A stretch of DNA of 40,843 bases from an archaeon (lineage in GTDB: Archaea; Thermoproteota; Nitrososphaeria; Nitrososphaerales; CADDZS01), in contig JAKAPU010000006.1 of NCBI GenBank assembly GCA_021806865.1, forward strand, positions 1 to 40,843, in the 5' to 3' direction. Below the pieces are notes generated by a model. It saw nothing but the letters and a program-made list of their open reading frames with translations. It made no database searches and was not told the DNA's origin. Numbering within the stretch: position 1 is the first letter of the stretch; every line of letters begins with the position of its first letter. This document shows, one piece after another, positions 32,934 through 40,843 of the stretch. The position numbers were made by a program, and so were the translations under genes.

Positions 32934-33074
32934 TTGAACGGAATGAAATTGAGAATGCTAGTAATGAGATGCATCCTGATTATTCTAGGCACGGTGCTTT
33001 ACTTCACACTCGGCGGCTCTACACGCACTCTCATACTGTCTGTCGCGGGGATCGTTTTCTCGTCGGTGGCATAA
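32934..33074 (+). CDS. small membrane protein at end of ABC operon
   Basis: A 46-residue protein of two short hydrophobic stretches (MRCILIILGTVLYFTLGG and TLILSVAGIVFSSVA). The start is TTG 32934, because a full ribosome-binding sequence GGAGGTGA ends seven bases ahead and includes the stop of the permease gene. ATG 32943 is less well placed. The strong signal and operon position argue for a real gene; it may be an accessory subunit. Confidence 0.6.
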   Translation: MNGMKLRMLVMRCILIILGTVLYFTLGGSTRTLILSVAGIVFSSVA

Positions 33075-33647
33075 TTTACCCGAACCGAGTAAAGCAAAAA
33101 GAAGTAACGGAATGAGGCGATGTTCGGCGGCACGAATCTTCAATTGTCAAGGGAATCAAGTTTCTATGCCTGAAAGCTGAGAGTTCCCAGAGATTCATGT
33201 CTTCATAGTGACTATTCGGGATTCCGGAGCAATTCTTTGAAAAAAGCTAGAAAAGCATGTGTGTAAACAAATTAGGAGCTCTGTCGAATCGTTGGACTCG
33301 TATGGGGCGGTGTTCTATTCCGACCATGAGTGGAACAATCATTATTGCGTCTATCTTGTTATTGTCTAACAAGGAAGTAAATCTACCACCTTGTACCTGA
33401 AATGAGTAGTCTCGCTTGTGGGTTTCGCATGCTTCGCGAGCAAGATTTGCGTATAGGGACATGATCCTGAGAAAAATGCCGTAAACTTTCTGCGGAACCA
33501 TTTGCAGTACCAAAATAGTGGGTTCTTTCTCGCACCAAATGTATTGATTCAGTCACTTGACCTCTTGGTCATTGTTCCATGATAACTTCATGATAACCGT
33601 TCCAATCAAGAAGGTTCATATCGCGAGATCAAGTAGATTTTGACGAC
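33075..33647. other. gap with repeat copy and a doubtful small ORF
   Basis: Holds a partial copy (about 33190-33235) of the repeat seen at 4449-4520. A minus-strand ORF from 33501 to 33247 (VPQKVYGIFLRIMSLYANLA, then IDAIMIVPLMVGIEHRPIRV) could encode about 84 residues but matches nothing known to me. Confidence 0.3.
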
Positions 33648-34519
33648 TTGGGCACAGATTGGTCGTCGCTCCACAAGTTACTGAGCGATACGACAAGACG
33701 GAGCATCTTGGAGCTACTCGCGCAAAAAGAGGAGGGCCTCATCTACACCGAAATAATGACAGTTCTGAGAATAACTAATACAGGACGGCTCAATTATCAC
33801 CTCAAGGCCCTTGGAATCTTGTAACGAAGGACGAGCAAGGAAGATACCACCTCACGGAACAAGGTAAGCTTGCAGCCAATCTGCTCAAAACTTTCCCTGA
33901 GAGGGTTCCTGCTTCAGAGAGAAAGCAATCGGCGTTGAAGATTGCAGTGTCTATTGTGCTCATTCTTGTAGGCATTTTGCTCATCGCGACTTTTATCTTC
34001 GCAATACTTTCATTTCCGATGACCATCGTGACCACGGGCAGCGCCAGCGGGTCAATACCAAGCCAGATCATACCACAGAACCTGACAGTTTCACTGATGT
34101 CGTGGCACGCTTCTGGCGGTAATCTTCAGCTCTCGTGGAGCGCCAGTGGACCAATCAACATCTACGCATTCAACCAGTCGCAGTACGATGCTTTGTTGCT
34201 CCAACACTCCTCTTCCCTAGGTCAAACGTATCTTGAGAACTTTACTGGCTCTCCTACTTCTTGGGTTCAGCATTTCTATCTCCAGTCGGACAACGTTTCG
34301 CTGGCGCTGCCGCAAGGACAGTACTACTTTTTCGCAAGTTCTAATTCCAGAACAGTGCTGAACTCATTCCACATTGCACAATCGCAGATACCACAGCAGA
34401 CGGCAGCAAACTTCCACCCTTCGCCTTTGTTCTACTTGGAGCTGTCTATCTTCTTAGCTTTCGGAGCGCTCTTCATAGTCCTTGGACTTTCGATTCTCAC
34501 TAGGCGAGTGTGGCGTTAG
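33648..34519 (+). CDS. winged-helix protein with C-terminal membrane-anchored extracellular domain, one frameshift
   Basis: From TTG 33648: an ArsR-type winged helix (RRSILELLAQKEEGLIYTEI, 'TNTGRLNYHLKALGIL', 'GRYHLTEQGKLAANLL'), then a helix ALKIAVSIVLILVGILLIAT, an extracellular beta-rich domain of about 130 residues, and a final helix YLELSIFLAFGALFIVLGLSI. One base appears lost near 33822 (LGILV becomes stop), consistent with TTGG read as TTG. Rejoined length is about 290 residues. Such one-component membrane regulators are common in Nitrososphaeria. Signal unknown. Confidence 0.65.
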
Positions 34520-34666
34520 CACCTGCTGCTGTGTCCTCTTGATTTAGTCACCGGACCTTTACGATGCCAAGTGGAATTCAATGAAGGTCAAATTGAGAAC
34601 ATTACATTGACTTTCGCTAGGTTTTCAATTTGGTAACGTATTTTGGACGGCGCAGAACAACCAGCT

Positions 34667-34837
34667 TCAACATATGAATGATAAGACCAAGGTATCGAAC
34701 GTTGTGGATGTTGAATTGGGAGAGGTACTACGAAACGGGTTTATTTTTGCATAGTAGGCTAAGGAAAATATGAGCACTAAGATTACGATTCCGACGATTA
34801 GGAGATTTCGGACTTGCCGCGACCTGAATTCTGACAA
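34667..34837 (-). CDS. possible single-pass membrane protein or remnant
   Basis: A 56-residue ORF from TTG 34837: SEFRSRQVRNLLIVGIVIL, helix to FSLAYYAKINPFRST, then a Ser/Thr/Pro stretch. The frame stays open upstream to about 34905, with a charged coiled segment (LEIKKIELENARHNL) before a TAG, so a longer original protein may have been cut. No family recognised. Confidence 0.4.
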   Translation of the reverse strand: MSEFRSRQVRNLLIVGIVILVLIFSLAYYAKINPFRSTSPNSTSTTFDTLVLSFIC

Positions 34838-35471
34838 CGCTCTTCTATCACGAGGTCTGAGATTATGCCTTGCATTCTCTAATTCTATCTTCTTGATTTC
34901 AAGCTATCTTGAAAAACTGAAAAATTACGCTCCCTGTCCCCGTTCTAATGACTAGAACGAGTTCAGAGTCAACTAGATCTGTTAATTCCTTGCAGAGTCT
35001 TATGACGGCGCAACTTGAGTTCTACATGAAGAATAGTTTCCAGAGGATCGTGCCTCCTTGGTAGCAAGATCAGATTCTGCATTAATCTATTTGCGAGAGC
35101 TAGGAAGGAACGAGTTTAAACAGATACGTTACCAGAAGGGTGCGAAATACAACTCAACCAGATTTCGATAAAGATCTGTCATGTCTCGAATACCAATGAA
35201 AGCTTACTGTCCAATGGATTAGGATGCATTTCGAGAGAATCCTCTCAGCCCACTTATGGTCAGAATTTGGGATCATCGGAATTCGCAGGACATGTATCGG
35301 AAATTTCTCTGGATAAAGATAGCTCATTCTTCTATTGAAGGAATAGTTTCCCGAAACGTTCAATTCCAAATTCTTATCGATTGGGCTTTCGACTAGACCC
35401 GTCAGTTTTCGGATCGGGAATTTGGATCGACAGTGTACTGAATGTCATGCTTGAGAAAATATCTTCTCTAC
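34838..35471. other. gap with no recognisable gene
   Basis: Apart from the open upstream extension of the ORF above, no open frame here carries a family pattern and no RNA gene was recognised. Confidence 0.4.
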
Positions 35472-35723
35472 TTAATCTAGGGACAAAAACGGCTTGGAGC
35501 TTGAAACTTGAACGTTGTATTTCCAATACCTGGCCATCTCGGCAAAGGCTTGAGTTTCACTTTCAACATCCAGAATAATGAAACCTCTGCCTGGTGAAAA
35601 AGCTCCAAAGTCTTTCACAACCCCTCTCTGCATGTCTTGCTTGACAATTTCCACGGGATACTCTCCGCCTTCTGAACTTCGATCATGTTTCCAAAAAATG
35701 ATAAATTTCAATTCAGTCGCCAT
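35472..35723 (-). CDS. DUF3303-like small alpha/beta protein
   Basis: An 83-residue protein with the ferredoxin-like pattern of DUF3303: start ELKFIIFWKHDRS, centre 'GVVKDFGAFSPGRGFIILDVES', and ending TQAFAEMARYWKYNVQVSSSKPF. Family members are small cytoplasmic dimers of unknown role. ATG 35723 is natural. No operon partner; the broken MFS gene upstream (in the transcription sense downstream) begins 51 bases beyond it. Confidence 0.65.
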   Translation of the reverse strand: MATELKFIIFWKHDRSSEGGEYPVEIVKQDMQRGVVKDFGAFSPGRGFIILDVESETQAFAEMARYWKYNVQVSSSKPFLSLD

Positions 35724-35773
35724 TTTCTAACAAGAATTCAATAACACGCCGCTTGCTCCATCTCATTAATGTT

Positions 35774-37133
35774 CTACCGTATCAGTGCGGTTCTGGACGC
35801 TCGCCACGCTCCTATCTCCTTCCCCCGTAGGAGTGAGAGCACCACGGCTACTGCAACCATGGCGACTGAAACATACAATGCTGAACGCATTCCATCTATA
35901 AAGGCCGTTGACAATGCCGGAGAGATCCCCCTGACTCCCAGAAATAGTCCAAGAGCGAGCTGACGCGGAATTGATAAAGAGGCCACGAGAAGCGCAACAG
36001 CAAAGCTGCATACCATACCGACGTTCGAAAATGTTCTAGAAAGTCCTGACACGATACCGTATGATTGAGTAGGCGCTGCACTCATGATTGCACTGCTGTT
36101 TGCCGGTATGAATGAGATTGCTCCTGCCCCACCAATGAAAGCCCCTATTACTACAATCAGCAAAGATGTATTCATTCCCTGGATTGAGTACACCATGAAT
36201 CCTGATGCTTCGAGAGCCAGTCCTAGGGAAGCTATGTATCTCGCCCCGAACTTGTCTGAAAGCCTCTGCCCGCATATGGTGAAATACACCCCGATAAGAC
36301 GTAGGCTGGAATGTAAAGTAGCGATACGTTGAATGGAGTAAGTCCTCGCGGTCCTTGAAGGTACATTATCATAAGAAACATGACCGCATAGAATGCAACA
36401 TACTGAAAAAATGACGCCAGGATAGAAGCGGACAGAATTCTTTGGCGAAGAACCGACATGGGGATTAGAGGTTGAGAGTAATATGTCTCCCACAACGCAA
36501 AGCAAACCAAGACCAAGCCTCCACTCAGAAGTAAAGATGAGTAAAGGAATGTGAATCCCGAGCCTGCTATTTCGGTCAAGGCATAAAGTACCAATGAGAG
36601 TCCCGCGCCAAAGAGGTTCATTCCTACAAGATCGAAGTTTGCTCTCATTTTTGGCGAGCGCTCTTTGAGCTTCAAATATCCCAGAATAGTGCCGACTGTG
36701 CCCACTGGAAGGTTGATGAAAAAGATGTAGCGCCAGCTGAAGAATGTCGTGAATATGCCGCCAACAAGAATACCTAGGGCCGCACCAACAATAAAGCCAA
36801 TCCCGATGATTCCGTAAGCTTTGCCTCTCTCCGATCGTTCGAATGTATCGGCGATTATTGCCCCGCTGTTTGAAGAAATCAGAGCTCCTCCCACTCCCTG
36901 AAGAATTCTAAAGGCCGCGAGCTCCCAGGCCGAAGTTGAGAGGCCACAGAACAAGGAACTTACGGTGAAGAATGCAAATCCAAAGTTGTACATCCTGACT
37001 CTCCCAAACATATCCCCCAACTTTCCAACTTGAGTCCCGAGAACGGTAATTACTAGGAGATAGGACATAAGGATGTCTCTTACGAAGCTTGGAAGACTGC
37101 CTATGCTCGGAACCAAAAAACTCGAAAATCCTG
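35774..37133 (-). pseudogene. DHA2-type MFS drug transporter, N-terminus lost and one frameshift
   Basis: The minus strand reads SYLLVITVLGTQVGKLGDMFGR (helix 2 and loop 2-3), 'RILQGVGGALISSNSGAIIADTF' and 'GILVGGIFTTFFSWRYIFFINLPVG', the DHA2 (14-helix) drug:H+ antiporter signatures. The frame changes near 36300 (SLLYIPAY to VYFTICGQRLSDKFGARYI), and the last part runs on to a stop at 35774. The usual first helix and its start are absent: the gene abuts the cut molybdopterin oxidoreductase gene at 37095-37135. Probably not functional as printed. Confidence 0.75.
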
Positions 37134-38949
37134 TGTCCCGTGGTCAAGACGAGAGGATATTTTCTGACGAACTCGGGATCGCTCTTCGGACTCTCCGGAG
37201 GCTCTACAAAATCTGGTAGAGGATCGTAACCCCAATCCTCATACTTTGTGAGGTAGAACTCGAACTTGCCCGTCTTTGTGTCGAATCCTTTCTTCTCGTA
37301 CTTTCTATATTCAACCGGACTCTTGAGATACAGAATCTTCTTGAATTCCGACCATGTGAGATTAGCTGGCCTTAGTATAAAGTCAAGAGACTCTTCATAC
37401 GAGTCCCAAAAGTACTCCTCGAATCCCAGCTTCTTCCCAAGCTCGTTTAGAATCACGTGGTCCGCTTTTGCCTGGCCGAGAGGCTCTACGACCTTCACCC
37501 TTGGAAACACGTACCCGTGGATCTTCCAGTAATCTGCAATGTTGTCATTCTCAAGCCACGTCGCTGCAGGAAGCACGATGTCCGCCATCTCTGTTGTCGG
37601 AGTCTTGAAAATGTCGCAGGCAACGAAAAACTCCACCTCCTCGAGTGCGCGGTAAGCCCTCTTTTCATTTTCCCTGGCCAAAAGCAGATTGCTAGCAAAC
37701 ACCACTAGTGCCCTAACCCTGTACGGATTGCCATCGAGTATGGCATCCCAGACCGTGTGGGGTGTCAATCTACCAATCGATGAACCGAGTTTGTATCTTT
37801 CACCACCGAGCATCTTCGTCTTCTGCTCCGGTGGGAGGGCGCTAAATATCGAAAATTCACTCCTAGGAAGTACAGGCGGAAGACCGAAGATTACGTTCCC
37901 GCCCGGAACATCCAGGTTCCCCGTCATGGCGACAAGGTAGATGAGACTGCGATCCGCATCGACGCAGTTCAGGTTCTACTCGATTCCCACGCCCCACTGG
38001 ATGCACGCCGGCTTTGTTGTCGCGTAAAGATGAGCAGCCTCCACGATCTGATGGGAGGGAACCCAGGTAATCTCCTCCGTCGTCTTGGGATCAAATTTCG
38101 AGATACGCTTCACGAACTCATCAAACCCAAACGAGTAGCCCTCCACAATTTCTTGTCATAGAGCTCGTCCTTGACAATCACTCTTGCCATGCCGAGTGCC
38201 AGGGCAGAATCGGTTGCGGGCCTAATCTGGAGGAACATGTCCGCTTTGTCGGCTAGACCAATTCTCCTGGGATTTACCACAATCAGCTTTGAACCCCTGC
38301 GAACCTCATTCGCGAGGTTGATTCCCTTGCTCTCATCGGGGTTTGAAACAAGGTGATCGCTGCCCCACGCGACTATCATCCCTGGGTGATTCGAGTAATC
38401 ACAGAGCGGAATTTCCATTCCCATGGCGTGGCAGATTGCAACCCTCGGAACATAGCACATGTGCCCGGGGGACATCACATTGGGAGTGCCAAAGAGATTG
38501 GCCACTCTGTAGACAAATCTGTGAAAATCCCTACTGTTCCGTGTGCGAAGACGACGGATTCAGCTCCAGTCTCTTTTTTCATCTGATTGAGTTTGTCCGC
38601 AATTGTGGAGAGAGCCTCATCCCAGGATATTCTCTCCCATTTGCCCTCTCCTCTTTTCCCCACTCTCTTAATGGGGTAGAGCAACCTATCCGAATGATAC
38701 TCTAGCTCTAGGGCGCCGAAAGACTTAGCAGATGTATCCATTGCTTACAGGATGTTCCTTGTCAGGTTCCACCGACACAGCTCTCCCATCTTTCACAGTT
38801 ACGTAGACACCGCAGCCACCATGACCACACGAGCGACATATCATACGAACCTTTCTCACCGAAGATTGACCAGCCAATTTGGAAGGCACGTTAGGAGAGA
38901 ACTGCTTCTCAGAGCTTGGAGAAAAGCCGCTGTGCATATGTGGAATCAT
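37095..38949 (-). pseudogene. molybdopterin oxidoreductase (PhsA/PsrA-like catalytic subunit), decayed and 3'-truncated
   Basis: From ATG 38949 the protein has an iron-sulfur cluster motif CRSCGHGGC ... GYIC, then 'HSDRLLYPIKRVGKRGEGKW', 'NLFGTPNVMSPGHMCYVPR', 'WGSDHLVSNPDESKG', 'TGNLDVPGGNV', and KYPLVLTTGHRIFEFFGSEH near the end. This is the large, bis-MGD subunit of thiosulfate/polysulfide reductase-like enzymes. Frames change near 38737, 38525 and 38140. An in-frame TAG at 37976-37978 replaces the Gln expected in GVGIEQNLN. The last 150 or so residues are gone: the gene runs into a cut MFS gene. A TATA-like GGTATAAG near 38993 may be the old promoter. Confidence 0.85.
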
Positions 38950-39240
38950 CTAAACTCTACAGTGATGAGAAGTATCTGCGGGCAACTCTCTCTTATACCT
39001 GCATCCCGCTATACAAAATGGCGTTGTAGGATCAATCTACTTGTGCCCAGAGTCATCAACAGCGATTCAGAGACTAGCTCTTGAACTTCGCACAAACAGT
39101 ACGACAAGCGTGTTTGAGCAGAAATTAGAAACTGCGCAGCAAGTATAGTAGCATATAACTTTTCCGAAAATAAAAAAATTCTAAAATTTCAAAATATTTT
39201 TTACGAGTAGTTATATCCCGAGTCGACAAGTCAACTACTC
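38950..39240. other. A/T-rich gap with a 9-bp inverted repeat
   Basis: No gene recognised. A very A/T-rich run at 39163-39203 is followed by CGAGTAGTT (39204-39212) and its exact complement AACTACTCG (39233-39241). This could be a terminator or a protein-binding site. Confidence 0.4.
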
Positions 39241-39347
39241 GAACAACTTGTACCAATCAAAGACACCAAACACACTCTGTCCTAAATCGGTATCCACCAG
39301 ATTGATTGTGGGTACTGATCCTTTCTTCTTTGGAAGAACCAGGGGAA

Positions 39348-39561
39348 GGGCCCCCGGGGGCCCCTCCCCCCGGGGGTGTCTTTGTTAGTACTGCAGATCC
39401 ATGATCAGGGCAGATAGAAGTTGATGACTCTTCGTGGTATCGAACAAGAGAAGAGGGTACCCCCTGGGGGAGGGGGTAGACTGTGTCTATCTCCATGGTT
39501 ACCAAGAAGTAACTACACTCGACAAACAACGAGAATGAGAAGGTACCCCCGTAGAGGGGGT
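39348..39561. repeat. cluster of C5/G5 hairpins
   Basis: Four perfect or near-perfect elements: GGGCCCCCGGGGGCCC at 39348-39363, CCCCCGGGGG at 39367-39376, TACCCCCT-GGGGG-AGGGGGTA at 39458-39478, and ACCCCC-GTAGA-GGGGGT at 39545-39561. They share a leading purine-rich stretch (AAGGG or AGGGTA or AGGTA). They lie 200-400 bases after the helicase stop, with no gene between. Function unknown. Confidence 0.7.
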
Positions 39562-39768
39562 CATACTAACTGACTATCACAGAGGGGAACACGAATGAAA
39601 GCAAACAACCAGATGTTATACATAGGATCCGGTACTAGTCCGATTCGCGCTTTATATTCAGAAATTTTTTCTCAACTCCTCGCAGGCGCGATCTTTTTCA
39701 CGGCACATCTTGAATCATGCTCTGAACGAATCGAAAAGCTCGGCTCAAGCTCTGAAGCTTGCAATCAA
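39562..39768. other. gap after helicase gene, no gene recognised
   Basis: A plus-strand frame opens at 39595 but runs on as the opposite strand of the helicase gene, so it is not accepted as a gene. Confidence 0.5.
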
Positions 39769-40843
39769 TCATTTCATCGCTACAATGTCGAAGAGTATCT
39801 TCCTGAAATTCATCGTGATGCTTCGAGCAAAGAAGTCCCCCTCGATCTTGATGTTGTCAAGGCCGAACTCTTTTGCTTCGTGCAGGTAGAACCTCTCGAA
39901 AGTCAGGCAGTCCTTGAGATAGTCCTTGAGGTCAATCGAGTTGATGTCCGTCAATACTTCCCTTGGGATCTTCTCGCGCTTTGGAGGGAGCACGTCGTTC
40001 AAGGACTCGCGCGCGGCCTCGTAGTTTTTCCACGCCTCCTCCAAAAACCTCGGGAATATCCCGTTGTTTGCAAGCGTGTCGATGAACCTGCCCTCACGAT
40101 CCTCGGAGTACTTCTGGAGCAGCTTTGCCTTGATGTTGAGCTCGCTTGTCTTATCCAGCGCGTACAGAAACTCCAGGGCAACGGCCTCCATCTCCGACTT
40201 GTAAGCGTGGTTCAGAGAATCTCCAAACGCACCGGATGCAAGCAGGAATCTGGCAACGTCGTACTCCCCGCGCATCAGTGCCTCGGATATCATGTGCGCA
40301 TAATCAGGATCGTAAGGAATCTCGCTCATCAAGAGTCCCTTCTCTGTAATAGTGTGCGTGGACTTTTCGATCGCCCCAATTTCAAACATCCACTTTTCAG
40401 CAAACTCTAATTCATTGAGGTTGAGTTTGGACATGAATTCAAGTTCAGAAAGTTTCAACCCGTACTTTGACATCAAAAGCACGAGATCAAACGGCGTCTC
40501 CTTCTCAAGCGCCTTTGCAACCTTCACAGGATTGATCGTCTTTGATATCGGTGTATCAGTAAGTATCACAGCCCTTCCAGCCTTGAAGCGCCCAATCCTT
40601 CCAATCATCTGTAACAGAGAATTATTGTCAATGTTCTTGTATTCCAGGACCTTATGCCCTAGCTTATCCCTGCCATCGATCACCTCGTTGAACACGAGCA
40701 CGTTGTCCACGTACACATTAACAGAAGACGCGATCACGTTCGTCGCAAATATCTTCAGGTTCTTGTCGATCTCCGCCCTTTGCTGTATCTTGTTCACTTC
40801 CGAGCCTTCAAGCCCTCCGTGGATGTACACGCCGCCAAAGCTC
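39769..40843 (-). CDS. DEAH/HrpA-like helicase, C-terminal part (partial, runs off window)
   Basis: At least 357 residues, the N-terminus lying beyond the window end. Helicase motif V is FATNVIASSVNVYVDNVLVF and motif VI is QMIGRIGRFKAGRAV (the QxxGRxGR of superfamily 2). The rest has a helical bundle (HA2-like, LSELEFMSKLNLNELEFAEKW) with a winged-helix-like region (EKSTHTITEKGLL), suggesting an RNA or DNA helicase of the DEAH/Ski2-like group. The Walker motifs must lie on the missing side. No frameshift in the seen part. Confidence 0.85.
   Translation of the reverse strand, partial: SFGGVYIHGGLEGSEVNKIQQRAEIDKNLKIFATNVIASSVNVYVDNVLVFNEVIDGRDKLGHKVLEYKNIDNNSLLQMIGRIGRFKAGRAVILTDTPISKTINPVKVAKALEKETPFDLVLLMSKYGLKLSELEFMSKLNLNELEFAEKWMFEIGAIEKSTHTITEKGLLMSEIPYDPDYAHMISEALMRGEYDVARFLLASGAFGDSLNHAYKSEMEAVALEFLYALDKTSELNIKAKLLQKYSEDREGRFIDTLANNGIFPRFLEEAWKNYEAARESLNDVLPPKREKIPREVLTDINSIDLKDYLKDCLTFERFYLHEAKEFGLDNIKIEGDFFARSITMNFRKILFDIVAMK

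Noticed and set aside
39348..39376. CRISPR-like repeat units in the G/C hairpin cluster
   Set aside because: The units differ in length and sequence and are spaced irregularly.
39595..40410. Long plus-strand open frame
   Set aside because: It is the opposite strand of a clear DEAH-type helicase with motifs V and VI; its translation has no family pattern.
1..40843. tRNA, rRNA or CRISPR
   Set aside because: No cloverleaf with TTCGAAT-type arm, no rRNA stretch and no regularly spaced direct repeats were found by eye.

Overview
The window looks like an archaeal chromosome segment, most likely from the Thermoproteota/Nitrososphaeria side. The evidence is archaeal TATA boxes about 25 bases ahead of several start codons (leaderless transcripts), Lrp/AsnC and winged-helix regulators fused to membrane segments, KaiC/GvpD-like ATPases, V4R and small archaeal output domains, AbrB-PIN toxin-antitoxin genes, many TTG/GTG starts and no bacterial operon signature. 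No rRNA, tRNA or CRISPR was seen. The lineage is inferred, not proven.

Layout. 1-4.4 kb: tandem rhodanese, half-size CtaA-like membrane protein, two carboxymuconolactone-decarboxylase (AhpD-like) proteins, a VOC protein and a divergent double-HTH Lrp-like regulator. 4.6-10.6 kb: alpha/beta hydrolase, cyclase-fold protein, IS5-type transposase remnant, methyltransferase and a 987-residue secreted surface protein. 10.8-12.5 kb: decayed asparagine-synthase-like gene, a small winged-helix protein and a four-helix membrane protein. 12.6-26.0 kb: the core of interest, described below. 26.2-31 kb: zinc-ribbon protein, UspA, small membrane proteins, a VapBC-type pair and a frameshifted membrane winged-helix regulator. 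31.2-33.1 kb: ABC exporter operon preceded by a perfect palindrome and a 20-codon leader ORF, and followed by a small membrane gene. 33.6-38.9 kb: another membrane winged-helix gene, a DUF3303-like protein, and a broken MFS gene joined to a decayed molybdopterin oxidoreductase. 39.2-40.8 kb: a cluster of G/C hairpins and the end of a DEAH-type helicase running off the window.

The most unusual part is a two-copy gene set. Module A (minus strand, 15.6 to 12.6 kb) is ATPase, small helical protein, CBS-pair protein, nuclease-fold-like protein, tightly packed. Module B (plus strand, 17.8-26.0 kb) is V4R sensor, paralogous small protein, paralogous CBS-pair protein, winged-helix and zinc-ribbon proteins, RHH-like regulator and paralogous ATPase. 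Sulfide:quinone oxidoreductase and a DUF1641 protein lie between them. In module A the small protein and CBS genes touch. In module B they are split by 3.1 kb carrying an isochorismatase-like hydrolase and an MFS transporter bounded by a perfect 51-bp inverted repeat. I infer a redox- or sulfide-linked signalling system with an inverted-repeat-bounded insertion.

Several genes carry single frameshifts (CMD, Lrp, two membrane winged-helix genes, MFS). Some may be sequence errors. The molybdopterin oxidoreductase, with three frameshifts, an amber codon and a lost 3' end, looks truly decayed.
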